Below, in pieces: positions 36,136 through 43,428 of a DNA stretch of 55,177 bases. This DNA comes from Bifidobacterium sp. (GTDB taxonomy: Bacteria; Actinomycetota; Actinomycetes; Actinomycetales; Bifidobacteriaceae): the NCBI GenBank assembly GCA_022649135.1, contig JALCNP010000017.1, positions 1 to 55,177 of the forward strand. The letters are read 5' to 3'. Each line of letters starts with the position of its first letter. Within the stretch, counting starts at the first letter, position 1. Both the position numbers and the translations under genes were made by a program. The notes under the pieces were generated by a model. It had not been told where the DNA came from. It searched no databases and saw nothing but the letters and a program-made list of their open reading frames with translations.

Positions 36136-36453
36136 CCCATCGATCGCCCCGTCAGCCTGACCACGATGGCGATGATTTCGCGCATGCCGACGATGCCGAA
36201 GCCGCCTGGTATCCACGATCATCATATCGTGGCCGTGCGCGAGGCTTTCGGTCCATGCGCCGAATCCACTGACGGGGTTCACCCGTTACCGTGTGAGAGC
36301 GTCACCCAGCCGGTCCCATCTGACGCAACGCGAAAAGACAGCGACGGCCCGAAACCACCAATATGCCGGCCACCCAGCGGACCACCCGGCCCGGCCGGCG
36401 CCGGTCCCCACGATTGACGATCAAGGCCAGCCGCACACATTTCAAGACAGTCC
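36136..36453. other. Gap without a recognisable gene
   Basis: This 318-bp stretch contains a 7-bp inverted repeat CCACGAT/ATCGTGG (about 36213-36232) and a C/G-rich run near 36370-36410. Minus-strand frames crossing it (for example one with HGHDMMIVDTR) extend into the antisense of the kinase gene and show no family signature. It may be decayed coding sequence. Confidence 0.4.
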
Positions 36454-36810
36454 CTATGCGGTCTGCTGTTTTTGTCGAAGTTGCTCTGGCATGGGGAAGG
36501 GCAGGCTATATGTGGTTGTGGGTGAGTCTATTGCGCCAAAGTCCTCTGTTTTAACTTGGATTTCTTTGGATGATACTCCAGTGATGCGTACCGGTATCCA
36601 CTCGTGCGATGCGGTGCGCATTTCATATTGTTCTGATAGGTACATCAAACCGAGATCTTCCAGATACTGTTCCGCTTTGAGCCAGTCGTCCGTGGTGAAA
36701 CGTTGATGTCCGAGTAGGTCCACAACCGTATACGACTCATTATTATCGATAATCCAGCCAAGACGTTCGCCATCACTATCGCGCCGATACTCAATCCAGT
36801 TACTCTCCAT
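36454..36810 (-). CDS. Orphan 118-residue protein, probably leaderless
   Basis: A soluble acidic protein I do not recognise. No signal peptide or membrane segment; it is rich in Trp, Tyr and Glu, with the segments NWIEYRRDSDGERLGWIID and VVDLLGHQRFTTDDWLKAEQYL. Base composition is clearly more AT-rich than the neighbours, suggesting acquisition from elsewhere. On the minus strand TTGAAC and TATACT stand 18 bp apart, and the ATG at 36810 begins 7 nt after the -10, which fits a leaderless transcript. There are no obvious partners on either side. Confidence 0.6.
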   Translation of the reverse strand: MESNWIEYRRDSDGERLGWIIDNNESYTVVDLLGHQRFTTDDWLKAEQYLEDLGLMYLSEQYEMRTASHEWIPVRITGVSSKEIQVKTEDFGAIDSPTTTYSLPFPMPEQLRQKQQTA

Positions 36811-36850
36811 AGGCCTGAGTATATAGAACAAGCATCGCCATGTTCAATTC
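36811..36850 (-). promoter_or_regulatory. Promoter of the orphan 118-residue gene
   Basis: Minus strand TTGAAC (-35), 18-bp spacer, TATACT (-10), then 7 nt to the start codon. Both hexamers are close to the sigma-70 consensus. There is no room for a ribosome binding site. Confidence 0.6.
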
Positions 36851-36944
36851 AACCCATAATCACTCGCCCACCGACACATGCGCATAAAACCTCATATGAG
36901 TGCAGCATCTTTCCCCGGCAGAAATCATTGAACAACTCCCGCCA

Positions 36945-37190
36945 TCAACGATGCTGCACCTCTACCCTGAGCTCAGGCACATCACGTTTCGCCAGCACAT
37001 GCGTATGGGAATTATTCGAGCAGTTCAACCGACCACCCTGAAATTCAGCCCTGGAGCCGGACATCCAAGCATTCGCAACCAATCTACATGACCCCGCAGC
37101 CTGGGCGGATGCAGTAATGCCGGCAAATAATCCGGTTGATAGAGCCAAAACCGCACGTATTACCGAAGTATTCTTGATTGTTTCCCTCAC
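36945..37190 (-). CDS. Small secreted protein, 81 residues
   Basis: Starts with GTG at 37190, with GAGG 8 nt upstream. A clear Sec signal peptide (basic start, hydrophobic VIRAVLALSTGLFAGI core, cleavage near ASAQAA) leads to a ~48-residue mature part with two cysteines (in GSCRLVANAW and GRLNCSNN) that could form a disulfide. It resembles the first half of small cysteine-containing secreted proteins found in actinobacteria and may be truncated at its C-terminus. The gene begins 16 bp after the stop of a 36-codon membrane-peptide frame, so the two look like an operon. The function is unknown; a bacteriocin or toxin role is only a guess. Confidence 0.5.
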   Translation of the reverse strand: MRETIKNTSVIRAVLALSTGLFAGITASAQAAGSCRLVANAWMSGSRAEFQGGRLNCSNNSHTHVLAKRDVPELRVEVQHR

Positions 37191-37206
37191 AGCTATGACC
37201 TCGTCG

Positions 37207-37317
37207 TCATAGCAAAGACCATAGCATCATTCCCGCTCCCATCAGCAAAACCATCAACGTCAGTACCACGATGGTCATAACCACCCTAAGGTGCATCAAC
37301 TGTTGTATATCCGTCAC
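37207..37317 (-). CDS. 36-residue hydrophobic membrane peptide
   Basis: Starts with GTG at 37317 and ends with TGA at 37207. A near-ideal AAGGAG site stands at proper distance (about 37321-37327). The peptide has a short polar N-terminus (TDIQQLMHLR) and one hydrophobic helix of about 24 residues, very rich in Met, Val and Leu. Together with the secreted-protein gene just downstream it forms a likely two-gene unit. Too short for family assignment. Small single-helix proteins of this sort include immunity proteins, toxins and transporter accessory peptides. Confidence 0.5.
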   Translation of the reverse strand: MTDIQQLMHLRVVMTIVVLTLMVLLMGAGMMLWSLL

Positions 37318-37702
37318 GCTTCTCCTTCGATATTCTCGTGTGCCATGCTTGCCGCGCCACGCGGTGCGTGAGCAGTCTCATGGTCTGCGCCTTCTCGCCC
37401 CGGCTCATGGTCAGACCGCACTTGTCGCCCTTGTCGCTCTTGTGGCCATGTAGCCGCAATGCCATGCCACCCCATGCATGTTCGACACCCCTCCGCGGCA
37501 TTGCGCGTGCAGCGGCTCCGTCGAGAGAGACCGCATCCAAGCCACGCCGCTCTCGTGAAAATACTGTGCAGAAACATGAATCGTCAGAAGCTAAATGCGA
37601 TTAAATCCGTCCCCCGCTCCCAGACGGCTGCATTATCATGGTGCGAGGTTACACACGCATGTGTGCCTCGCGGATTCGCGCGGCATGTGGGAGGAAACAG
37701 CA
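37318..37702. other. Gap without a recognisable gene before the DsbA-like gene
   Basis: Overlapping open frames on both strands here lack ribosome sites and family features. A short CTTGTCGCCCTTGTCGCTCTTGTGGCC run (about 37421-37447) is an imperfect 9-bp repeat. The promoter of the DsbA-like gene should lie in the last ~100 bp. Confidence 0.4.
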
Positions 37703-38680
37703 ATGGCCGACAGTAACAACAAGGCGTCCAAACGCCGAACGCGGGCGGATCGCCGAGCCGCCGAGGAGGCTTTGGAACGTGCCCGGGCGGAGGAGGCCGC
37801 ACGCGAGCGCCGGCAGCAGACCACCATCGGCATCATCGTCGTGGGCATCATCGTCGCACTGATCGCCGCCATCGGCATCACCGTGTACGTGACGCACCAT
37901 AAGAACGCACAGACGAACGTCACCGCGGACAGCGCCTATTCACAGCTTCAAAAAGTCGCCACGAAACCGGCAAAGGCCGACGACAAGGGCGGGATCCTCA
38001 TCTCCAAGGACGGCTACGGAAAAAAGGTTTCCGGTGCTCCGACAATCGCCATATACATGGATCCGCTGTGCCCGGGATGCGGCAATTTCAACCGGCAGGT
38101 GGACCCGACACTGAAGGCCATGATGGATGCGGGGCAGGTCAACCTGGACCTGCATCCCATGGCGTTCATGGATCAGCTCTCCACGGACAGCTATTCCAGT
38201 CGCGCCGCGGGGGCCATGGCCTACATCGCCGACCATGACAGTGACCCGAACCACCTTCTGCAGTACATCTCCAACATCTACGCCCAGGATTTCCAGCCGG
38301 AGGAGGGAACCTCGAACTATAAGCCGGTAAGCGACGCGAAACTCAAGGAGCAGGCCGTCAAGGCGGGCGTCCCCGAGAAGATCGCGGCGAAGGCGTTCGG
38401 AGGTGAGTACAAGCCCTGGCTTGAAGCCATCGACACCTACACGCCCAAACGCAAGGATCTGTGGAACGTTTCGGGACAAAGCAAAGGAACGATGACGACA
38501 CCCACCGTTACCATCAATGGTAAGATGCTGGATATGAATCAGGTTTCGACACTCGGTCTCAGTCTGAAGCAGGCAATCCTCACGTCACTAGGTTTGCAGG
38601 AGTCTCAGATTGGGAAGTCCGGTGCAATGCCTACGATTGGGGCTAGTGGCAAACCTGTTTCGCTAAGTTCGGGGGCATGA
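37703..38680 (+). CDS. Membrane-anchored DsbA-like thioredoxin-fold protein
   Basis: A 325-residue protein with a basic coiled N-terminal stretch (about 8-38, rich in Arg, Glu, Ala), one transmembrane helix (about 41-63, N-in) and an extracytoplasmic thioredoxin-fold domain. The active-site motif is CPGC (C123 and C126) in IYMDPLCPGCGNF, and the cis-proline loop is TTPTVTING. The helical insertion typical of DsbA-like oxidoreductases lies in between. It probably forms or rearranges disulfides in secreted proteins. The start at 37703 has GGGAGG at good distance. No partner (VKOR/DsbB-like) is visible nearby. Confidence 0.9.
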   Translation: MADSNNKASKRRTRADRRAAEEALERARAEEAARERRQQTTIGIIVVGIIVALIAAIGITVYVTHHKNAQTNVTADSAYSQLQKVATKPAKADDKGGILISKDGYGKKVSGAPTIAIYMDPLCPGCGNFNRQVDPTLKAMMDAGQVNLDLHPMAFMDQLSTDSYSSRAAGAMAYIADHDSDPNHLLQYISNIYAQDFQPEEGTSNYKPVSDAKLKEQAVKAGVPEKIAAKAFGGEYKPWLEAIDTYTPKRKDLWNVSGQSKGTMTTPTVTINGKMLDMNQVSTLGLSLKQAILTSLGLQESQIGKSGAMPTIGASGKPVSLSSGA

Positions 38681-38790
38681 TCTGCGACATCCTTTCCATA
38701 ATTGAATTGCGCATTCCAGTTGTGCTGGTATGCTAGTCATTCGTTCCCTAGAAGTTTGCAAGACGGACGCTTGCAGGCAACGAGTGACAA

Positions 38791-38864
38791 GCCTCCTTAG
38801 CTCAGATGGCCAGAGCGGCCGCCTTGTAAGCGGCAGGTCGTCGGTTCGATCCCGACAGGAGGCT
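38791..38864 (+). tRNA. tRNA-Thr (anticodon UGU)
   Basis: A complete cloverleaf: acceptor stem GCCTCCT pairing with AGGAGGC, D-arm GCTC/GAGC, anticodon stem GCCGC/GCGGC with loop CTTGTAA (anticodon TGT), and T-arm with GGTTCGATCC. The discriminator base is T. CCA is not encoded. A TATGCT hexamer near 38730 may be its -10 element. Confidence 0.95.
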
Positions 38865-38868
38865 CTAG

Positions 38869-38912
38869 GTACGATCGTCGACTTTGCCTGGCGGTGATGC
38901 GGATGATCGTAC
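38869..38912. repeat. Inverted repeat downstream of tRNA-Thr
   Basis: GTACGATC (38869-38876) and GATCGTAC (38905-38912) are exact reverse complements separated by 28 bp, starting 5 bp after the tRNA. It may aid tRNA 3'-end formation. There is no T-run. Confidence 0.55.
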
Positions 38913-38969
38913 GCTAACACTACTCACGAGTAAGTCCAGGAGCCTTCCCCCAAATTCTGGCTTCTGGAA

Positions 38970-39146
38970 TAAAGGTGGAGAGTCCCCCAACTAACTCCAC
39001 CTTTAGGGGACGGGAAGATCCCCTTCTCTCCCGTCCCCACACACTTATCCCGATCGCATAAACGCCTTCGGCATTTTGAGTGGAATCGGTGATATTCCAC
39101 CGATGAATTCACCTACGGCCAAACCGGACATTAGAATTCAATTCTA
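38970..39146 (+). promoter_or_regulatory. Cluster of stem-loops in the rpfB leader region
   Basis: An 11-bp stem (38970-38980 with 38995-39005) is followed directly by a 10-bp stem (39006-39015 with 39029-39038). GTCCCC in the loop of the first (38982-38987) can instead pair with GGGGAC of the second (39006-39011), so the two folds can exclude each other. Next, TGGAAT (39081-39086) can pair with ATTCCA (39094-39099), or ATCGGTG (39085-39091) with CACCGAT (39098-39104), again mutually exclusive. Finally TAGAATT-C-AATTCTA (39132-39146) is a perfect palindrome. It looks like a regulated leader or operator region for the rpfB-like gene. The c-di-AMP (ydaO) riboswitch core was not found. Confidence 0.45.
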
Positions 39147-39198
39147 GAAGCCCGACCGGGGCCTTGCGTCGGTCGTAATGATTGGAAACGGAAGCATA

Positions 39199-40701
39199 AT
39201 GGCACGTCGATGGACACCACAGCGGTTCGTGATGCTGCGCCGCGTTCGCGTGGCGATCTGCATCGTCGCATTCACTCTGGCCTCGGCCGGGGCCTTCGCC
39301 TTGAGCGCACGCAAAACCATCGCCCTCACCGTCAATGGCGAAACGCGGGATGTGGTCACCTATGCGATGAGCGCGCAGCGTCTGCTCGAACAGGAAGGAA
39401 TCACCTCGAGAAGCCACGACGTGGTCACGACGTCCTCCCCCGGGCTGCTGCAGAATCATTCGGTGGTCACCGTCCGAACCGCCTATCAGGCGACAATCAC
39501 GATCGACGGGAAGCAGGTGCCTTTCTGGACGGTCGCGACCAGCGCCGACCAGCTGCTCGGCTTCTTCAAGGAGAACGACGCCAACGCCGCCAAGGTCACC
39601 GTCAACGTCACGAACGTGTACAACAAGCTCACCGGAGGTCTCATCATCAACCGGTCCGGACCGGTGACCGTCATCGCGGACGGGAAAACCTCCATAGCCC
39701 CCAACGGGAAGCTCCCTGCGGCATCCATCCTCGATTCGAAGGGAATCGTCCTGCACAAGGAGGATCGGGTCAGCGTCGAGGAGGACAACGGCACGACGAT
39801 CCTGCGCGTTCAACGCGTGACGCACGGGCAGGAGACCCGCACCGTGGCCGTGGCCTATGCCACGCAGACGATAGTCGATTCAAGCCTCAAGCCCGGGGAG
39901 ACGGTTGTTCGCCAGACGGGCCGCAACGGCAGTGAGCAAAAGACCTACAACGTGACCTACGTCGACGGGGTGGCCGAGAGCCGCGAACTGGACTCCACTG
40001 CGACCACATCCCTTCCCGTCAATGAGGTCATCGCCGTCGGCCCCAGCAAAACGGATACGTCAGGGAGTTCGGGGAGCGGATCGTCGTCATCCGGAAAATC
40101 AAGCTCGGGCAGCACCAGTTCCCCCACCCCCTCGTCGGGAGCAACCAGCCAGTCGAATTCACCGAGCCAGACAAGCACTCCCAGTCCGACTTCCCAGCCG
40201 ACGCACAGCAACTCCGGCTCCAGCGGCTCAGGTTCGGGATCGGGCAGTTCCGGCTCAGGCTCCACTGGCAGCGGCTCCGGCTCCACGGGGTCGGGTTCGA
40301 GCGGCTCAGGTTCGAGCGGCTCAGGCTCGAGCGGCTCAGGCTCGAGCGGCTCGGGCTCCGGGTCCACGGGGTCGCATACCGGGCTGTGGCACCCCACCCC
40401 GTCCCAGGCCCAGGTCTACGCCGCCGCGGCGGCGGCGCAATACGGGTGGACGGGCCAGAACTGGACCGATCTCGTCAAGCTCTGGAACCGTGAATCAAGC
40501 TGGGAGTGGTACGCCGAAAACGCGTCCTCCGGCGCCTACGGCATTCCCCAATCCTTTCCCGCCAACAAAATGGCCACATTCGGAGCGAACTGGCGTGATG
40601 ACGGCGGCGTTCAAATCGACTGGGGACTTTCCAACATCAAGAGCACATACGGCAGCCCGTCACAGGCGTGGGCACACTCCGAACAATACGGCTGGTACTG
40701 A
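39199..40701 (+). CDS. RpfB-like cell-wall protein: DUF348 repeats, G5 domain and lysozyme-like C-terminus
   Basis: A 500-residue secreted or anchored peptidoglycan enzyme. The N-terminus has a basic stretch and a hydrophobic segment (about 16-36). Ubiquitin-like DUF348 units follow (about 38-80, 97-140, 155-200), then a G5 domain (about 212-295), a Ser/Gly/Thr linker (about 300-393) and a lysozyme-fold domain (395-500) with probable catalytic E432 in WNRESSW and the SGAYGIPQ signature. It should cleave glycan strands during growth or resuscitation. The C-terminal domain is of the transglycosylase type common in bifidobacteria rather than a strict Rpf domain. The start at 39199 has GGAAACGGAAG upstream. 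The following genes are rsmA and ispE, the same order as rpfB-ksgA-ispE in mycobacteria. Confidence 0.9.
   Translation: MARRWTPQRFVMLRRVRVAICIVAFTLASAGAFALSARKTIALTVNGETRDVVTYAMSAQRLLEQEGITSRSHDVVTTSSPGLLQNHSVVTVRTAYQATITIDGKQVPFWTVATSADQLLGFFKENDANAAKVTVNVTNVYNKLTGGLIINRSGPVTVIADGKTSIAPNGKLPAASILDSKGIVLHKEDRVSVEEDNGTTILRVQRVTHGQETRTVAVAYATQTIVDSSLKPGETVVRQTGRNGSEQKTYNVTYVDGVAESRELDSTATTSLPVNEVIAVGPSKTDTSGSSGSGSSSSGKSSSGSTSSPTPSSGATSQSNSPSQTSTPSPTSQPTHSNSGSSGSGSGSGSSGSGSTGSGSGSTGSGSSGSGSSGSGSSGSGSSGSGSGSTGSHTGLWHPTPSQAQVYAAAAAAQYGWTGQNWTDLVKLWNRESSWEWYAENASSGAYGIPQSFPANKMATFGANWRDDGGVQIDWGLSNIKSTYGSPSQAWAHSEQYGWY
40216..40375 (+). repeat. Ser-Gly coding minisatellite in the rpfB-like gene
   Basis: Repeated GGCTCAGGYTCGAGC-type 15-bp units and shorter SG-coding units encode the low-complexity linker. 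The units keep the frame, so linker length may vary between strains. Confidence 0.7.
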
Positions 40702-40727
40702 TCGACACTCGCATGGAAAGAAACAGC

Positions 40728-41738
40728 ATGACCTCCGCACTCCACATCCCTGCGCAGTCCGCCCCTGCGGCACACTCCGCCCGGATGACACCGCCCTGCG
40801 GCATCGAGGCGAATGATACAGGCGGCATCCGCACGGATTCAGAGACCCGGGACTCCCCGTCGACATCGAATCTCGTGCGGGGACGCCTTCTTGGGGCTGC
40901 GGACATACGCGCCATCGCCGAAGCGGAGGGGATACGGCCGACGAAGAAATTCGGCCAGAACTTCGTCATCGACCCCGGAACGGTACGCAGAATCGTGCGT
41001 GAAGCCGGCATCCAACCCCACGATGCGGCCATGGAGGTCGGTCCGGGACTGGGTTCTCTGACCCTCGCCCTGCTGGAGGCTCAAGCCACCGTAACCGCCG
41101 TCGAAATCGATCCCGCACTGGCCGAACGCCTGCCCGAAACCGTGATGGAGTACATGCCGCAGGCGGCGGCCGATCTCACCGTGCTCAATGAGGACGCACT
41201 CACCGTCACCCCTGCGGACCTGCCCGAACTGTCGGGTCGCGACCATTTCACGCTGGTGGCCAATCTCCCCTACAACGTGGCCACGCCCATCGTGCTGACG
41301 CTGCTTGAGCGCTTCACCAACCTCACCGGCTTTCTTGTCATGGTCCAAAAGGAGGTGGCGGATCGTCTCTGCGCAGCACCGGGCAACAAAATCTACGGCG
41401 CCCCCAGTGCAAAACTCGCCTGGTATGGGACGGCGCAACGAGTCGGTCTCGTCGGACGCCATGTTTTCTGGCCCGCCCCCAATGTCGACTCGGCGCTCGT
41501 GTCCTTCACCAGGACGCCCTCGGAGAACCCCGCGCGCGACTCGAACCGCGACACGGTGTTCGCCGTCATCGACGCGGCATTCGGCCAGCGCCGGAAAACA
41601 CTGCATGCGGCGCTCCGACGCATCGTACCGGAAACGGCATTCGCCGCATCGGGCATCGATCCGCGCAGACGCGGGGAGACGCTGGACATAGAGGAATTCA
41701 CGGCTCTCGCGGCCGCATCCAAGGAAGGTGGCGAATGA
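40728..41738 (+). CDS. rsmA: 16S rRNA (adenine-1518/1519-N6)-dimethyltransferase
   Basis: KsgA/RsmA dimethylates two adjacent adenines in helix 45 of 16S rRNA, a late step of small-subunit assembly. 336 residues. Motifs: FGQNF at the start of the conserved part, SAM-binding EVGPGLGSLT, acidic VEIDPALAE, and catalytic NLPYNVATP. The first ~50 residues form a low-complexity extension ahead of the usual start; the ATG at 40728 is nevertheless supported by GGAAAGAAA upstream. It overlaps ispE by 4 bp. Confidence 0.95.
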   Translation: MTSALHIPAQSAPAAHSARMTPPCGIEANDTGGIRTDSETRDSPSTSNLVRGRLLGAADIRAIAEAEGIRPTKKFGQNFVIDPGTVRRIVREAGIQPHDAAMEVGPGLGSLTLALLEAQATVTAVEIDPALAERLPETVMEYMPQAAADLTVLNEDALTVTPADLPELSGRDHFTLVANLPYNVATPIVLTLLERFTNLTGFLVMVQKEVADRLCAAPGNKIYGAPSAKLAWYGTAQRVGLVGRHVFWPAPNVDSALVSFTRTPSENPARDSNRDTVFAVIDAAFGQRRKTLHAALRRIVPETAFAASGIDPRRRGETLDIEEFTALAAASKEGGE

Positions 41739-42745
41739 CAGCACCCGTGGAAACCATGTATCCGACACGGCGCAGAACGCATGCCGGATGGCCCGCCATG
41801 CTTGGCCGCGCCTCGGACAGCACGCACGACAACGCCATGGAGTCAATCAGCGTCGAGTGCCCCGCCAAAACCAACCTGACCCTTTCCGTCGGCACCCGCA
41901 ACGATGCCTGGGGAGGCAGGCATGCCCTGGACACAATCTACTGCGCGCTGGGGCTCTACGATACGGTGAGCGTAACGGCCAAACACCCCGGCAGCGGCTT
42001 CTCTCTGCAGATCGAGGGGGAGCATCTGGGGGATCTGGCCGGATCGAACAGCGACATGCTGCGCAATCATGCCGTCCTCGCACTTCTGGCTCTGAGCCGC
42101 GCCTGCGGCAGGCAGCCCGACGCGGCAATACGCATCGTCAAGCGCATTCCCGTCGGAGCCGGGTTGGGTGGAGGCTCAGCGGACGCGGCGGGGACGCTGC
42201 TGGCCCTGAATTCCTTGTGGAACCTGCACTGGGATATGGAGCGATTGCGTGAACTGGGAGCCGATCTGGGCGCCGACGTCCCCTTCTGCCTCACGGGCGG
42301 CTATGCGCGCGGAACCGGCTATGGTGAGCGGATAGACACCCTCGACCCCCACGGCGAGCGCATCGCCAGGCTGTATGAGGAGGGTTTCACGCAGCGCATG
42401 CTCGTCGGTGCGTATCATACGCAGTTGAGCACCCCGACGGTGTATTCCGCATTCGACCGGCTCGGCGCGGGAACGACGACAGACGCCGGCTCCAACGATC
42501 TTCAGCGTGCTGCCATCTCCCTGCATCCACGAAGCGGAACGGCCATACGAACGGCATGCGAGGCCGGTGCCACCCGGTCGTTCATCTCCGGTTCCGGCCC
42601 CTCGGTCATTGCCTGCGTTCGCGATGACAGGGCGGAAGCCGCTGTAAGGCACGCCTGGATCCGGTCAATGGCGGTGGATCGAATAATCTCCGCCTGCGCT
42701 CCGGCAACGCCCATCATGCACGCATTCCCACGCGTCACCCAGTGA
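41735..42745 (+). CDS. ispE: 4-diphosphocytidyl-2-C-methyl-D-erythritol kinase
   Basis: A GHMP kinase of the MEP isoprenoid pathway that phosphorylates the 2-OH of CDP-methylerythritol. 336 residues. The substrate segment AKTNLTL, the ATP-binding glycine loop VGAGLGGGSADAA and the C-terminal GSGPSVIA motif are clear. The ATG overlaps the rsmA stop (ATGA), indicating translational coupling, and gives a ~35-residue N-terminal extension. An internal Met at codon 35 matches the usual family start but has no ribosome site. Its presence implies isoprenoids are made by the MEP route. Confidence 0.94.
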   Translation: MTAPVETMYPTRRRTHAGWPAMLGRASDSTHDNAMESISVECPAKTNLTLSVGTRNDAWGGRHALDTIYCALGLYDTVSVTAKHPGSGFSLQIEGEHLGDLAGSNSDMLRNHAVLALLALSRACGRQPDAAIRIVKRIPVGAGLGGGSADAAGTLLALNSLWNLHWDMERLRELGADLGADVPFCLTGGYARGTGYGERIDTLDPHGERIARLYEEGFTQRMLVGAYHTQLSTPTVYSAFDRLGAGTTTDAGSNDLQRAAISLHPRSGTAIRTACEAGATRSFISGSGPSVIACVRDDRAEAAVRHAWIRSMAVDRIISACAPATPIMHAFPRVTQ

Positions 42746-42789
42746 CGGTAGGGTAAAACCATTATTGTCTTCTCGAAGAGGAACCGAAC

Positions 42790-43416
42790 ATGACGCAACC
42801 CATGGACGAACGAGAGGCGCGCAGACGATATGTGCGCAGACGCCAGAGCATCGTATTCTCCATAGTCGCCGCGGTTATGGCGGTGACGCTGCTGGTCTGC
42901 TCGCTGATATTCTTCCACCGCATCGGCGCCAGCAAGGAAACAGCGCAAACCGTCCAGCCGAATTACGGAGTCGCCGCGGTGTGCGCGCCGAAGGATCAGG
43001 ACGGGAACCCCTCGAAATACGTGGACAACTCCACGGTAAAGATCCGCGTGCTCAACGGAACGAAGTTTCCGGGGCTGGCCAGGGCGGTCGGAGAAGCGCT
43101 CGCGTACCGCAAGTTCACCCTTACGGCAATGAGCAACTACACGTCAGAGAACGTGCAGCGCACGACGATCTACTTCGGGAAGAACGCCATAGCCCAGGCC
43201 TACACCCTGAACAGCAACTTCACGGACGCGATCCTGCAGATGGACGACCGCCAAGACAAGCTTGTCGACGTGGTCGTCGGCGCGACCTTCAACGACTTGA
43301 AAGACAAGAAGGACGTGCCCGGATCCGGCGCAAAGATCAGCAACATCGAAGGATGCCACGCGGCGGACACCATGAAGTCGCTTCCTCATGCGATCACCCA
43401 TGATTCCGCGAACTGA
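42790..43416 (+). CDS. LytR C-terminal-domain membrane protein
   Basis: A 208-residue protein with a basic cytoplasmic N-terminus, one transmembrane helix (about 22-45) and an extracytoplasmic LytR_C domain (about 75-165, STVKIRVLNGTKFPGLARAV). The domain occurs at the end of LCP wall-teichoic-acid/arabinogalactan transferases and also alone, as here; its molecular role is not established. Cysteines at about 60 and 190 may pair. GAGGAACC precedes the start. It converges on cca with only 12 bp between the stops. Confidence 0.88.
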   Translation: MTQPMDEREARRRYVRRRQSIVFSIVAAVMAVTLLVCSLIFFHRIGASKETAQTVQPNYGVAAVCAPKDQDGNPSKYVDNSTVKIRVLNGTKFPGLARAVGEALAYRKFTLTAMSNYTSENVQRTTIYFGKNAIAQAYTLNSNFTDAILQMDDRQDKLVDVVVGATFNDLKDKKDVPGSGAKISNIEGCHAADTMKSLPHAITHDSAN

Positions 43417-43428
43417 TCGTTCACCGGG

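Noticed and set aside
35944..36282. Minus-strand frames after the kinase gene (with HGHDMMIVDTR and MREIIAIVVRL segments)
   Set aside because: They run into the antisense of the kinase gene, switch frame to look coherent and match no family I know. They may be decayed sequence but cannot be supported as a gene.
38791..38912. tRNA-Thr as an integration site for a mobile element
   Set aside because: No repeat of the tRNA 3' end and no integrase or recombinase gene was found nearby.
38865..39198. c-di-AMP (ydaO) riboswitch upstream of the rpfB-like gene
   Set aside because: The conserved riboswitch core motifs are not seen; only stem-loops are present.
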